This document shows, in pieces, positions 33,690 through 43,725 of a stretch of 64,000 nt of DNA. Position 1 is the stretch's first letter; the number at the start of each line of letters is the position of its first letter. Under the pieces are notes generated by a model. It searched no databases and was not told the origin of the DNA. It was given only the letters and a program-made list of their open reading frames with translations. The translations under genes were made by a program, and so were the position numbers. The DNA comes from an alpha proteobacterium AAP38 (GTDB lineage: Bacteria; Pseudomonadota; Alphaproteobacteria; Azospirillales; Azospirillaceae): assembly GCA_001296005.1 (NCBI GenBank), contig LJHR01000009.1, positions 434,001 to 498,000 on the forward strand, given 5' to 3'.

Positions 33690-36206
33690 ATGAATCGCGT
33701 TGTGAAGGGCTTGTTGGTCGCCGGTGTCTCGCTTGGTGTGCTGGGTATGGCCGCCGCCGGGGGCGCCTGGGTCTATTTCAGCAAGGAATTGCCCGATCAC
33801 ACGACGCTCGCCAATTACAACCCCTCGGTTGCTACCCGTGTGCATGCGGGTGACGGACGTCTGGTGGCTGAGTTTGCCAGCGAACGGCGGGTATTCGTGC
33901 CATTCGCGGCCATCCCCAAGCGGGTGACCAGCGCCTTCATCTCCGCCGAGGATCAGAATTTCTATACCCATCATGGGGTGGACTGGTTCGCGGTGCTGCG
34001 TGCGCAATTGCAGAATGTGAAGAATATCGGCCAGGGCCGCCGCCCCATCGGCGCCAGCACCATCACCCAGCAGGTGACGCGCATCTTCCTGCTGTCGAAC
34101 GAGGTCTCCTACGTCCGCAAGATCAAGGAAGCCATCCTGGCCGGCCGCATCGAAGACGCGATGGGCAAGGACAAGATCATTGAAATCTATATGAACGAGA
34201 TTTTTCTGGGCAACCGCGCCTATGGCGTCGGTGCGGCGGCCCTGAACTATTTCAACAAGTCGATGGATGAACTGACCATCGCCGAAGCCGCGTTCCTGGC
34301 CAGCCTGCCCAAGGCGCCGGACCGGTATTATCGCGAGCGTCACCGCGACGCCGCCATCGCGCGCCGCAACTATGTCATCGGGCGCATGGAAGAGGATGGT
34401 TACATCACGCGGGAAGAGGCGGAGGCAGCGCGGGCTGAGCCGTTGAATTTCGCCGACCGGTCCAATGACAGCAATGTCCGCGCCGATTATTTCGTGGAGG
34501 AAGTGCGCCGCGAGCTGGCCAAGCTTTATGGAGAGCAGACGCTTTATGCCGGTGGCCTGTCGGTACGCACCACCCTGGACCCCGATATCCAGGCGGCGGC
34601 GTCCACGGCGCTGCGCAATGGTCTGCTGGCCTATGATCGCCGCGACGGCTGGCGCGGGCCCATCACCCGCTTCGACAGCCTGGATGGCTGGCAGGAGCAG
34701 TTGGAGGATGTGCGCACCCCGCCGGGCGGGGAGGAATGGGACTTGGCCGTCGTGCTGTCGGCGGGGGCGGACGCGGTGGAGGTTGGTCTGGCCGACGGCT
34801 CCAAGGGTCAGATCCCGCTGTCGGAACTGAAATGGGCGCGCAAGGTCAAGGACGGCAAGTTCGTCGGCCCCAGCATCCAGAAGGCTTCCGACGCCCTGTC
34901 GCCGGGTGAGGTGGTGCTGGTGGAGCCGCTGGACGAAAAGGCCAGCAGCCTGGGCCTGCGCCAGATCCCGGAGGTTCAGGGTGCCCTGGTCGCCATGGAT
35001 CCGCATACGGGCCGCGTTCTGGCCATGTCGGGCGGGTTCAGCGCCCGGATCAGCGTGTTCAACCGCGCCACCCAGGCCTATCGCCAGCCGGGGTCGGCCT
35101 TTAAGCCGTTTGTCTATCTGGCGGCGCTTGATCAGGGCTTCACGCCCAGCACGCTGGTGCTGGACGCGCCCTTCGCGCTGGACCAGGGTGGTGGATTGGG
35201 CAAGTGGAAGCCGTCTAACTACACCGAGAAATATTATGGCCCGACCCCGCTGCGCGTCGGGATCGAGAAGTCGCGTAACGTCATGACGGTGCGGCTGGCA
35301 CAATATATCGGCATGGAGCCGATTGTGGATGTGGCCCGCCGTTTCGGTATCAAGGATGATCTGCAGCCCACCTTGTCCATGGCCCTGGGGGCGGGGGAGA
35401 CGACGGTTCTGCGCCTGACCGCCGCCTATTCCATGCTGGTCAATGGCGGGCGCAAGATCGATCCCAGCTTCATCGACCGGGTGCAGGACAAGGCGGGCAA
35501 AACCGTCTATCGCCATGATATGCGCGATTGCGCCGGGTGTCAGACGGTCCTGCCCGTGGCAGCAGCGCCCGTGCCCGCCGGAACGGTGCCGGTGCAGCCG
35601 GCGGCACCCGCCGTTGCCCCTGTCGCCGCCGATCCCAACGCCTTGCCGCTGATCCCCGATCTGCGCGAACAGATTGCCGATCCGCGTACCGTCTATCAGA
35701 TCGTGTCTATGCTGGAAGGCGTGGTTCAGCGTGGCACCGGCGTGCGCCTGCGGGAGATTGGCAAGCCGCTGGCCGGCAAGACGGGTACGACGAATGACGC
35801 CATGGATGCCTGGTTCGTCGGCTTCTCCCCCGATCTGGCCGTGGGCATCTTCGTCGGTTACGACCAGCCGCGTTCCATGGGCGACCATGAAAGCGGATCG
35901 ACCATCGCGGTACCTATCGCCAAGGATTTCATGTCAGCCGCATTGAAGGATGCACCGGCCACGCCATTCCGCGTGCCGCCCGGCCTGCAACTGGTCCGTA
36001 TCGATCCCGAAACTGGCAAGCCGGCATCGCCGGGTCAGCGTAATGCCATCTGGGAAGGCTTCATTCCGGGTACGGAGCCAAAGGGACAGCAGGGCGTTCT
36101 GGATGGCGGTGATGCCGGTGCCGGCTTTGTCCAGGGACAACCGGGACAGCCGACGGGTACCACGCCGCAGCCAACGGTCGGCACCGGTACGGGCGGGGTT
36201 TACTGA
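33690..36206 (+). CDS. mrcA: Penicillin-binding protein 1A (bifunctional transglycosylase/transpeptidase)
   Basis: An 838-residue class A PBP that polymerises and crosslinks peptidoglycan at the inner membrane. It has one N-terminal membrane helix (LLVAGVSLGVLGMAAAGGAW). The GT51 domain (about 50-230) carries SAEDQNFYTHHGVDW, GASTITQQVTRIFLL and KIIEIYMNEIFLGNRAYGVG. An OB-like insert lies around 330-420. The transpeptidase domain carries the catalytic S-x-x-K in PGSAFKPFVYLAAL, SRNVMTVRLAQ, and the KTGTT motif near residue 700. A Pro/Gly-rich tail ends the protein. ATG 33690 gives MNRVVKGLLVAG. It is 110 bp after the amidase on the same strand. Confidence 0.97.
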   Translation: MNRVVKGLLVAGVSLGVLGMAAAGGAWVYFSKELPDHTTLANYNPSVATRVHAGDGRLVAEFASERRVFVPFAAIPKRVTSAFISAEDQNFYTHHGVDWFAVLRAQLQNVKNIGQGRRPIGASTITQQVTRIFLLSNEVSYVRKIKEAILAGRIEDAMGKDKIIEIYMNEIFLGNRAYGVGAAALNYFNKSMDELTIAEAAFLASLPKAPDRYYRERHRDAAIARRNYVIGRMEEDGYITREEAEAARAEPLNFADRSNDSNVRADYFVEEVRRELAKLYGEQTLYAGGLSVRTTLDPDIQAAASTALRNGLLAYDRRDGWRGPITRFDSLDGWQEQLEDVRTPPGGEEWDLAVVLSAGADAVEVGLADGSKGQIPLSELKWARKVKDGKFVGPSIQKASDALSPGEVVLVEPLDEKASSLGLRQIPEVQGALVAMDPHTGRVLAMSGGFSARISVFNRATQAYRQPGSAFKPFVYLAALDQGFTPSTLVLDAPFALDQGGGLGKWKPSNYTEKYYGPTPLRVGIEKSRNVMTVRLAQYIGMEPIVDVARRFGIKDDLQPTLSMALGAGETTVLRLTAAYSMLVNGGRKIDPSFIDRVQDKAGKTVYRHDMRDCAGCQTVLPVAAAPVPAGTVPVQPAAPAVAPVAADPNALPLIPDLREQIADPRTVYQIVSMLEGVVQRGTGVRLREIGKPLAGKTGTTNDAMDAWFVGFSPDLAVGIFVGYDQPRSMGDHESGSTIAVPIAKDFMSAALKDAPATPFRVPPGLQLVRIDPETGKPASPGQRNAIWEGFIPGTEPKGQQGVLDGGDAGAGFVQGQPGQPTGTTPQPTVGTGTGGVY

Positions 36207-36211
36207 TCGGT

Positions 36212-36289
36212 ATCAAATCGAATCCCGCATCGGGTTTCGATTTGATGATTGTCCGTCGGTGTCAAGAGATCGCGGCTGTGATCTCTTGA
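36212..36289 (+). repeat. Two adjacent strong inverted repeats after PBP1A
   Basis: The first has ATCAAATCGAA (36212-36222) with TTCGATTTGAT (36236-36246), a T-T mismatch and an inner CCCG/CGGG. The second has TCAAGAGATC (36262-36271) with GATCTCTTGA (36280-36289). Neither is followed by a T run at once. They could stabilise the PBP1A 3' end or bind a protein before the next gene. Confidence 0.5.
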
Positions 36290-36343
36290 TATCAACCAAT
36301 CTTTAACCATGTTCAACTTCGTTTGTCCGTTTGACAGGCGCTG

Positions 36344-37747
36344 ATGTCTTTGTATAGTGCCGGCCCTTTTGCCAGCACCGTTCCCATGCCTGCCGATCCC
36401 GCCACGCCGCTATCGTTCAACCGTCTGCACCTGGTCCGCACTGCGGGCGGGGCGGAGGCCTTGCGCCGTGGGTTGGCGTCGCTGTCGGATGCGGATGTCC
36501 GCCATCTGGCTCGGTCCCTGGAATTCCAAGGTGTGCTGGAGGGAGAGCCACCTGACCTGTTGTCGGCGCTGCGCCCACGCCTGCGTCAGGTCCAGCCGGA
36601 ACGGGTGGGGTCGGTGGAACGCATGTGTTGGCGCCCACTGGAACGGTTCCTGACCGACCAGACGGAGGTGGTGCAGGGCGTTCCATGGGTGGTTCCCCGC
36701 CGAATGCTGCGGCCTCTTTGGGAACTGATCGAGGCGGCAAATGCCGATCTGGTGGACCAGTTGCGTCGCCGTCACCTGACCGCCTGTTTCGACGGTGACC
36801 AGATGGCCCTGGATCAGGTAGCGCATCAGGTGGTGGATCTGGCGGCCTTTATCTTGAACAACGCCATGAATATCCCAGCTCGACTTAAACTGTCGGCGGC
36901 GGAAACCGCGGTGGTGCGCTTTATCGCGCGGGTCCTGAAATGGCACCGGCTGGTCATGCCGAATGTCCGCTATTTCCAGCAGGCACAGGCCCGACAGAGC
37001 AATCAGGTGCAGGCGTTACGGCTTTACACGAATTGGTACGGCGTATTCGAACTGCTGGATACGCAGTTCGATCTTTATGTCCTGTACCTGTTCGAGATGA
37101 CACCAAACCCTGTGGACGTCATCGACGCCTTTCCCTTTTATTTCGATACCATGACGGAACCGTCGGGCCTGGCTGTGCAGTGGCTTCACCACCGGCTGGA
37201 TAATCTGGCGGCGGATACGGCCACCCTTCTGGGCCGACCGCCGCGTACACAACCGACCGAAATTCTATTGAACCTTGCCGACCGGGTCTTTGCCCTGAAC
37301 CATCTGGTCATCCGCCTGCGCCGTATCCCGCTGTTCGGGACGGAAGGGGCGGGGGCGGAAGGATTGGTTCAGCTTCTGCGCGCCCGCCTTGGCTTCGACT
37401 CCGTCGAACGGCTGGGCGAGGCTTTGATGGACTGGCTGCATGACGTGCTGATGGGGCCGGCGGACAAGCGCATGCGAGCCACCATGGTGCTGGGCCCGCT
37501 GGCTGGTATCTATCCGGCCCTGCTGCTGCTGATCGACAATGGTGAACGCGGCAATCGCGCGCACAAGCTGCGCATGCGCCTAGGTGACAAGGCCGTGGAT
37601 GATATCGACCGCTACCTGCGCAGCCACGAAATGGCACCCCAGGCCCGCCACACCACCGCCTCCAACATCACCCCCATCTTGGAAATGTGCCGCGCCTTCG
37701 GCAAGGCAGAGGCAGTGACCGAACTGGAGCGACGGTTGCGGCGGTAG
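36344..37747 (+). CDS. Hypothetical protein, largely helical
   Basis: A 467-residue protein with strong coding bias but no family I recognise. It appears cytoplasmic (no signal peptide, no clear membrane helix) and alpha-helical throughout. It contains LSDADVRHLARSLEFQGVLE near residue 47, a Trp-rich stretch (VERMCWRPLERFLTDQTEVV) near 90, VRFIARVLKWHRLVMPNVRY near 190, and FDLYVLYLFEMTPNPVDVID near 240. A repeated sense of helix pairs suggests a repeat-like or structural protein. It is convergent with the chemoreceptor gene (6 bp between stop codons). It follows PBP1A after two hairpins, so co-transcription is uncertain. Confidence 0.7.
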   Translation: MSLYSAGPFASTVPMPADPATPLSFNRLHLVRTAGGAEALRRGLASLSDADVRHLARSLEFQGVLEGEPPDLLSALRPRLRQVQPERVGSVERMCWRPLERFLTDQTEVVQGVPWVVPRRMLRPLWELIEAANADLVDQLRRRHLTACFDGDQMALDQVAHQVVDLAAFILNNAMNIPARLKLSAAETAVVRFIARVLKWHRLVMPNVRYFQQAQARQSNQVQALRLYTNWYGVFELLDTQFDLYVLYLFEMTPNPVDVIDAFPFYFDTMTEPSGLAVQWLHHRLDNLAADTATLLGRPPRTQPTEILLNLADRVFALNHLVIRLRRIPLFGTEGAGAEGLVQLLRARLGFDSVERLGEALMDWLHDVLMGPADKRMRATMVLGPLAGIYPALLLLIDNGERGNRAHKLRMRLGDKAVDDIDRYLRSHEMAPQARHTTASNITPILEMCRAFGKAEAVTELERRLRR

Positions 37748-37753
37748 TCTGGG

Positions 37754-39175
37754 TCACACCCTATAGGCCAGCCGCACGGCACCCCAGTGTTTGCCCGCGA
37801 CGATGATGGGGGCGGAGCAGTCCTTCATCAGGGCGAAGGTGCCGTTGCCCATGTCGCGGCGATAGGCCTGGAGCAGGAAGGGGTTGGTGTTGCGTCCGGC
37901 GGCCAGGCCGACACGGTCATCGAAGATGCGGCGGTTACGGCAATTGGCCGTATTCCAGGCGACGTCGCCTTGCTGCTGCGGCTGGCTGAATTTACGGTTG
38001 TGGGTGGGCAGATAGCCGTTGCGGTCCACGGCGGCGCAGAACACCACCTTGTCCGACAGGGCCAGCGCCGGCTCCTGGATGTCGGGCAGCAGACGGTCCG
38101 TCAGGTCGGTGAAGCGGGTACGATGCTGGACCGGCTCGGTGCCAGGGATCGGCTGATACTTGTCGTCGAACAGGTCAGCCACCGTCAGGGTCCCGTCGGC
38201 GACCGCGCGTTCAAAGGTGGCGGCCATGCGGGCGGCGATTTCGCGGACGGTGCGGATATAGGGTGTATCCACCGTCTCAACATCGAGTTCCGCGCTGTGC
38301 CCGATCAACCGTTCCGATGTGGCCAGCAGCTTGTTCAGCCGGTCGCCGGCCACCGACAGGCTGCTGGCGCTGTCCTTCACATCGCCGGCCAGACCGTCAA
38401 TGCGGCCCTCCACGGTGGCGATGGAGCCGGCAATGGCGCGGGCGGCGCGGTCGATCTGGTCCTGCTGGCTGTCGACCTCCGCCATGGCGCGGTCCAGCGT
38501 GGTCATGACATCGCCGATGCGGGTCGTATCATTGCGCACCGCCGTGGCTTTAGCGGCACCGGCGGCCCCTCTGGCCGACAGGGCTTTTACCTGTTCGCCC
38601 AGGTCGCGCATGGTGGCGTCAATCTCCTGCGTCGCCTCCGCCGTTTTGTTGGCCAGGGCCTTCACCTCCGTCGCGACAACCGCAAAGCCGCGCCCGGCAT
38701 CGCCGGCCCGCGCCGCCTCGATGGTGGCATTCAGCGCCAGAAGGTTGGTCTGTTTGGCGATGGTGTTAATCTCCGCCGCAACCCTTCCCACCCGGTTCAG
38801 CGCGTCTGTCAGCCCGGTCAGTTGCCGTTCGATGCCGTTCACATCCTCCGCCAGGGCGCGGATATCGGCCAGGGCGTGATCCACTTGGCTCCGGCTTTGC
38901 GCCACTTCCTGCCGCGCGCGGGTGGTCACCTCACGTGCGGCAGAGGCGGCGCCCGTCACCTTCCTGTTACCGTCGGCCATGTCGTGCGCCTGCCGGCGAA
39001 GTTCCTCAAAGATGGCGGCTTGCCGGGCGATGCGGACAGAGACATCGCCGACATGGCCGGCGACATCGGCAATGGAAACGCCCAGCGTTCCCACTTCCTG
39101 CGCCAGTTCGGCGATGGCGTTCTGTGTCCGGTGCGTGGATGTGGCGGTGTCCTGCCAGCCTGCGGCCTGATCCAT
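37754..39175 (-). CDS. Soluble methyl-accepting chemotaxis protein with C-terminal sensor domain
   Basis: A 473-residue chemoreceptor without membrane helices and with the reverse of the usual domain order. The signalling coiled coil comes first (about 1-300), with the hairpin-tip region [20 protein letters not shown] and [20 protein letters not shown] near residues 135-180. The C-terminal part (about 370-473) contains [33 protein letters not shown] and [18 protein letters not shown], then a final [13 protein letters not shown]. That C-terminal pattern recurs in cytoplasmic receptors of alphaproteobacteria as a Cache/PAS-like sensor. It would read an internal signal and feed CheA/CheW. It stands alone, divergent from lpd. 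Confidence 0.92.
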   Translation of the reverse strand: MDQAAGWQDTATSTHRTQNAIAELAQEVGTLGVSIADVAGHVGDVSVRIARQAAIFEELRRQAHDMADGNRKVTGAASAAREVTTRARQEVAQSRSQVDHALADIRALAEDVNGIERQLTGLTDALNRVGRVAAEINTIAKQTNLLALNATIEAARAGDAGRGFAVVATEVKALANKTAEATQEIDATMRDLGEQVKALSARGAAGAAKATAVRNDTTRIGDVMTTLDRAMAEVDSQQDQIDRAARAIAGSIATVEGRIDGLAGDVKDSASSLSVAGDRLNKLLATSERLIGHSAELDVETVDTPYIRTVREIAARMAATFERAVADGTLTVADLFDDKYQPIPGTEPVQHRTRFTDLTDRLLPDIQEPALALSDKVVFCAAVDRNGYLPTHNRKFSQPQQQGDVAWNTANCRNRRIFDDRVGLAAGRNTNPFLLQAYRRDMGNGTFALMKDCSAPIIVAGKHWGAVRLAYRV

Positions 39176-39483
39176 GTTTCCTCCCGTTACCGGTGCCGGT
39201 GTTGTTCCGCTGATCGGCGGCAGCCCGGCTTTTTTGCCCTAACAGGTGATCATCCCATCCTTTCCTAACCAAAGGTATATAGGCTTTAGTCGATTATTGC
39301 GCCGCAGCAGAAAGAATTTTTCCGATTTTTCCATCAATGCTGCAGATTATGTCCAGCCATGTGCATCGGCGGCATCTGTCCCCAAGGCCTCGCGATGGAC
39401 ATGGCCGTCAGGGATTGCCATAAATCCCGCGAACAAATTCCAGGACCCTGGACGGGGTCGCACAAAAACGGATGGTCATTCAA
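39176..39483. other. Divergent intergenic region, MCP/lpd
   Basis: 308 bp without a gene. It holds an AT-rich patch (39275-39345) that should contain the promoters for both divergent genes, and a small hairpin GACCC/GGGTC at 39443-39459 near the lpd start. No clear sigma-28 site or known operator was found. Confidence 0.4.
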
Positions 39484-40893
39484 ATGGCTGATACGCAGTT
39501 CGACCTCGTCGTCATCGGTGCCGGTCCCGGTGGTTATGTCGCCGCCATTCGCGCCGCCCAGCTGGGCATGCGCGTCGCGGTCGTGGAAAAGCGCAAGACG
39601 CTGGGCGGCACCTGCCTGAATGTCGGCTGCATCCCGTCCAAGGCGCTGTTGGTCGCATCGGAAAAGTTCAGCGAGGCCAAGCACCATCTGGGTGCCTTCG
39701 GCGTGAAGGTCAGCGGTGTCGAGCTGGACCTGCCCGGCATGATGAAGCACAAGGACGAGGTGGTGAAGTCCAACGTCACGGGCGTGGATTTCCTGTTCAA
39801 GAAGAACAAGATCACCCGTTTCACGGGTTTGGGCTCCATCAAGGCCGCCGGTGTCGTCACCGTCACCAAGGATGATGGCAGCGCGGAAGATGTGGCGGCC
39901 AAGAATATCCTGATCGCTACCGGTTCCGACGTCGCCCCCCTGCCGGGCGTCACCATCGATGAAAAGCGCATCGTGTCGTCCGACGGTGCCATCGCCCTGG
40001 ACAATGTGCCGGGGCGTCTGGTCGTGATCGGCGGCGGCGTCATCGGCCTGGAACTGGGCTCTGTCTGGCAGCGTCTGGGTGCGCAGGTGACCGTGGTCGA
40101 ATTCTTCGACCGTATCCTGCCGACCATGGATGGCGAAGTGTCCAAGCAGATGCAGCGCATCATGGGCAAGCAGGGCATGTCCTTCAAGACCTCCACCAAG
40201 GTCACCTCCGCCGTGACCGAGGGTGAGGTGGTGAAGCTGACCATTGAGGCTGCTGCCGGCGGCAACGCCGAAACGCTGGAAGCCGACATCGTTCTGGTCG
40301 CCATTGGTCGCCGTCCGTTCACCAGCGGCCTGGGTCTGGAGGCTGTGGGCGTGGCGCTGGACGAACGCCGCCGCGTGAAGATCGACCATCATTTCCAGAC
40401 CAACGTCCCCGGCATCTATGCCATCGGTGACGTGGTGGCCGGTGCCATGCTGGCTCACAAGGCCGAGGAGGAGGGCGTGGTCTTCGCCGAAATCCTGGCC
40501 GGTCAGACGGGTCACATCAATTACGATGCCATCCCCGGCGTCGTCTATACGTGGCCGGAAGTTGCCTCTGTCGGCAAGACGGAGGAGCAGTTGAAGGCCG
40601 AAGGTGTGGCTTACAAGGCCGGCAAGTTCCCCTTCACCGCCAATGGCCGCGCCCGGTCCATGAACGCCACTGACGGTTTCGTGAAGATCCTGGCCGATGC
40701 CAAGACCGACCGTATCCTGGGCGCCCATATCATTGGCGCGTCTGCCGGTGAGATGATTGAGGAACTGGGGTTGGCGATTGAGTTCGGCGCGTCGGCCGAG
40801 GATATCGCCCGCACCAGCCACGCCCACCCGACCCTGACCGAGGCCATCAAGGAAGCGGCCCTGGCGGTCGATGGCCGCGCCATCCATATGTGA
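39484..40893 (+). CDS. lpdA: Dihydrolipoyl dehydrogenase (E3)
   Basis: A 469-residue flavoprotein disulfide oxidoreductase that reoxidises the lipoyl arm of 2-oxoacid dehydrogenases and the glycine cleavage system. It has the FAD motif DLVVIGAGPGGYVAAIRAAQ, the redox disulfide GGTCLNVGCIPSKALL near residue 40, an NAD motif VVIGGGVIGLELGSVWQRLG near 180, and the C-terminal base HAHPTLTEAIKEAAL (His-x4-Glu). ATG 39484 gives MADTQFDLVV. The E1 and E2 genes are not next to it. It is followed by a terminator, then lipA and a RatA-like gene, so lipoate-related genes cluster here. Confidence 0.97.
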   Translation: MADTQFDLVVIGAGPGGYVAAIRAAQLGMRVAVVEKRKTLGGTCLNVGCIPSKALLVASEKFSEAKHHLGAFGVKVSGVELDLPGMMKHKDEVVKSNVTGVDFLFKKNKITRFTGLGSIKAAGVVTVTKDDGSAEDVAAKNILIATGSDVAPLPGVTIDEKRIVSSDGAIALDNVPGRLVVIGGGVIGLELGSVWQRLGAQVTVVEFFDRILPTMDGEVSKQMQRIMGKQGMSFKTSTKVTSAVTEGEVVKLTIEAAAGGNAETLEADIVLVAIGRRPFTSGLGLEAVGVALDERRRVKIDHHFQTNVPGIYAIGDVVAGAMLAHKAEEEGVVFAEILAGQTGHINYDAIPGVVYTWPEVASVGKTEEQLKAEGVAYKAGKFPFTANGRARSMNATDGFVKILADAKTDRILGAHIIGASAGEMIEELGLAIEFGASAEDIARTSHAHPTLTEAIKEAALAVDGRAIHM

Positions 40894-40918
40894 TGGACGT
40901 CTCGGGGGATTGATTGAG

Positions 40919-40951
40919 AAAGGGCCGGAGCAATCGCTCTGGCCCTTTTGT
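40919..40951 (+). terminator. Terminator between lpdA and lipA
   Basis: AAAGGGCCGGAGC (40919-40931) pairs with GCTCTGGCCCTTT (40936-40948, one G-U pair) around AATC, followed by TTTTGTTT. It implies that lipA has its own promoter or relies on read-through. Confidence 0.85.
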
Positions 40952-41058
40952 TTGGCCGCCTTGCAGTGTAAGCGGGGGAGGGTGGCGGAACGCCGCGCTT
41001 GGTTCAAGGGCCGGGGCGGCTTATGTTCTGCGCCAAGGCAATTCCCAAGGTCAGGGCC

Positions 41059-42018
<960 letters not shown>

Positions 42019-42044
42019 TACTGATGCCAGGGTACTGACATCCC

Positions 42045-42476
42045 ATGCCGACGCACGCCGAACGGCGCATCCTGCCGCACACGCCGGAGCAGCTCTACGC
42101 GCTTGTCGCCGATGTGGAGCGCTACCCGGAATTCCTGCCTTGGGCCGTGGCCTGCCGCATCCGCAAGCGGCAGGAACCGGTGATCTGGGCCGATCTTGTC
42201 ATCGGCTTCAAGATGATCCGTGAGCGGTTCACGTCGAAGGTGACGTTGAACCCGGAAGCCCTGCGGGTGGATGTCGAATATGTCGACGGCCCGTTTCATT
42301 ACCTGAACAACCACTGGGTTTTCGAACCCCACGCCGATGGCTGCGCCGTCGATTTCTTCGTGGATTTCGAGTTCAAGAACAAGGTCCTGCAAACCATCAT
42401 CGGCGCGCTGTTCAACGAGGCCGTCAAGCGCATGGTGGCGGCGTTCGAGGGGCGGGCGAAGCAGCTTTACGGGTAA
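42045..42476 (+). CDS. RatA/Coq10-type START-domain protein
   Basis: A 143-residue protein of the SRPBCC fold (polyketide cyclase/Coq10 group). It has the typical MPTHAERRILPHTPEQLYAL start, VERYPEFLPWAVACRI near residue 26, and a C-terminal long helix (NEAVKRMVAAFEGRAKQLYG) that caps the hydrophobic cavity. Coq10 relatives bind ubiquinone and aid respiration; E. coli RatA was described as a ribosome-association toxin, so the family name is contested. The link to lpdA and lipA favours a respiratory or lipid-cofactor role. It starts 26 nt after lipA, likely in the same transcript. Confidence 0.93.
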   Translation: MPTHAERRILPHTPEQLYALVADVERYPEFLPWAVACRIRKRQEPVIWADLVIGFKMIRERFTSKVTLNPEALRVDVEYVDGPFHYLNNHWVFEPHADGCAVDFFVDFEFKNKVLQTIIGALFNEAVKRMVAAFEGRAKQLYG

Positions 42477-42798
42477 GCAGCCAACGCTTCCCGCTCTTCA
42501 CGCTTAAATAATGTCGCGACGGCCGTAGTCGTCGTCGATTGTCCTGCGGACCTCATTTCGCTGCGCCCTATACCCCACGTGGGTATGCGGGCAATCGCTG
42601 TTGCCCGGTGCTATCCCGTTGCAATCCCATCGCTTTCAAGTACCGCCGAATGGCGGGCCTCTGGCCGCCATCATGCCTGGGCACGTCTGCTCAGACAATG
42701 GATGCGATATTCGTTACGCATATTAAATTTTATGTTTTGCATAAAATTATGGATGATATATAGAAGCTCCATGTCTGTAACGAATGGAGTTTCAAAAC
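42477..42798. other. Intergenic region with AT-rich inverted repeat before the DUF2975 gene
   Basis: About 320 bp without a credible gene. The last 100 bp are AT-rich, unlike the surroundings. AATTTTATG (42726-42734) and CATAAAATT (42740-42748) form a perfect 9-bp dyad with a 5-bp spacer about 50 nt before the start. It is a good candidate operator for the XRE regulator encoded downstream, and the AT-rich patch probably holds the promoter. Confidence 0.5.
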
Positions 42799-43440
42799 AT
42801 GTCACTGCGTGTCCTGAACTGGATACTGACCGCATCCATCTGGCTGCTCGGTCTTGGTATCCTGCTGATCCTTGGCGTCAGCCTTTACGGAGGTTTGGCC
42901 GGTAAGCCGTGGTTCATGATGTTTCCGATTGTCCTGGGCCCAGCCGGCTCTACAGACCTGTTGGGTGACGCCCAGGCGGTGGTTGGTCATCTGTTGGCTG
43001 ACCGCGCTACCTTGAACGTTGCAGTCGACCAGATGTGGATAAAGTTCCTGTTTGGCGTCTCAACGGCGCTGGTGGTCGGGTTATGGCTTTACGCTGCCAT
43101 CACCTTGCGGCGGCTGGTCGGGGATATTGCCGGGGGTGACCCTTTTGCTGAGACGGCTGTGCCGCGCCTGCGATGGCTGGGTTGGCTGCTGATCGGTGTA
43201 AACGCAGCGACACTGGTCTCTTCCTGCCTGTTGCCGCTGACGCTGTCCGGTATCACGTTGGCGGATGGGCGTGCTCTGGTAACCAGCCCTCTATCATTCG
43301 GCTTGCCATCCACACCTTATGCTCAGGTCAAAGCCGATCTCGATGGCTGGCTGGCACTCTGCGGTCTGGTTCTTCTTGCTCTGGCAGAAGCCTTCCGCAT
43401 TGGACGCAACCTGAAGGTTGAAGGGGAGGGGATCATCTGA
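42799..43440 (+). CDS. DUF2975 family membrane protein
   Basis: A 213-residue protein with four membrane helices (about residues 5-30, 70-95, 120-145 and 180-200). VLGLYAAITLRR-type sequence (here VVGLWLYAAITLRRLVGDIA) precedes GGDPFAETAVPRLRWLGWLL, which is typical of DUF2975: a loop G-x-P-F followed by a helix with R-L-R-x-I/L-G. I favour ATG 42799 because GGAG sits 9 nt upstream; ATG 42784 is possible. The stop codon overlaps the ATG of a small XRE regulator (TGATG), the partner found with DUF2975 in many bacteria. Function unknown; the pair may be a membrane-linked regulator. Confidence 0.88.
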   Translation: MSLRVLNWILTASIWLLGLGILLILGVSLYGGLAGKPWFMMFPIVLGPAGSTDLLGDAQAVVGHLLADRATLNVAVDQMWIKFLFGVSTALVVGLWLYAAITLRRLVGDIAGGDPFAETAVPRLRWLGWLLIGVNAATLVSSCLLPLTLSGITLADGRALVTSPLSFGLPSTPYAQVKADLDGWLALCGLVLLALAEAFRIGRNLKVEGEGII

Positions 43441-43688
43441 TGGCCATCATCATCAATGTCGATGTCATGCTCGCCCGACGTAAAATGTCGGTGACCAAGC
43501 TTGCAGAGGAAGTTGGAATATCCCTGACCAACCTGTCCTTGCTGAAAACCGGGAAGGTAAAGGGTATTCGCTTTGCGACCCTGAATCAGATTTGCATGGT
43601 TCTGAACTGTCAGCCGGGCGACATTCTGGAATATCGACCGGATGAGCACCCACCGGAACCAGGGGCGGGAGCCGATGACGGCATTTGA
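43440..43688 (+). CDS. XRE/Cro-type regulator, YozG-like
   Basis: An 82-residue helix-turn-helix protein: MAIIINVDVMLARRKMSVTK, then LAEEVGISLTNLSLLKTGKV, RFATLNQICMVLNCQPGDIL and EYRPD. This is the short HTH_26/YozG type that is almost all DNA-binding domain. It overlaps the DUF2975 gene by one base and is surely translated with it. It probably binds the dyad at 42726-42748. The last 12 residues are acidic and disordered. A bidirectional terminator follows within 35 nt. Confidence 0.93.
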   Translation: MAIIINVDVMLARRKMSVTKLAEEVGISLTNLSLLKTGKVKGIRFATLNQICMVLNCQPGDILEYRPDEHPPEPGAGADDGI

Positions 43689-43698
43689 AAACAAAAAA

Positions 43699-43721
43699 GG
43701 GGGCCAAAAGGCCCCCTTTTT
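43699..43721. terminator. Bidirectional terminator between the XRE and purU genes
   Basis: GGGGGCC (43699-43705) pairs with GGCCCCC (43710-43716) around AAAA, with an A6 run before and T5 after. It serves both convergent genes. Confidence 0.93.
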
Positions 43722-43725
43722 ACAT

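Noticed and set aside
33675-35888. 737-codon frame antisense to PBP1A
   Set aside because: PBP1A motifs fix the coding strand; the antisense product has no recognisable domain.
42539-42905. Two short frames upstream of the DUF2975 gene
   Set aside because: They cross the AT-rich promoter region, show no codon bias and overlap the real start.
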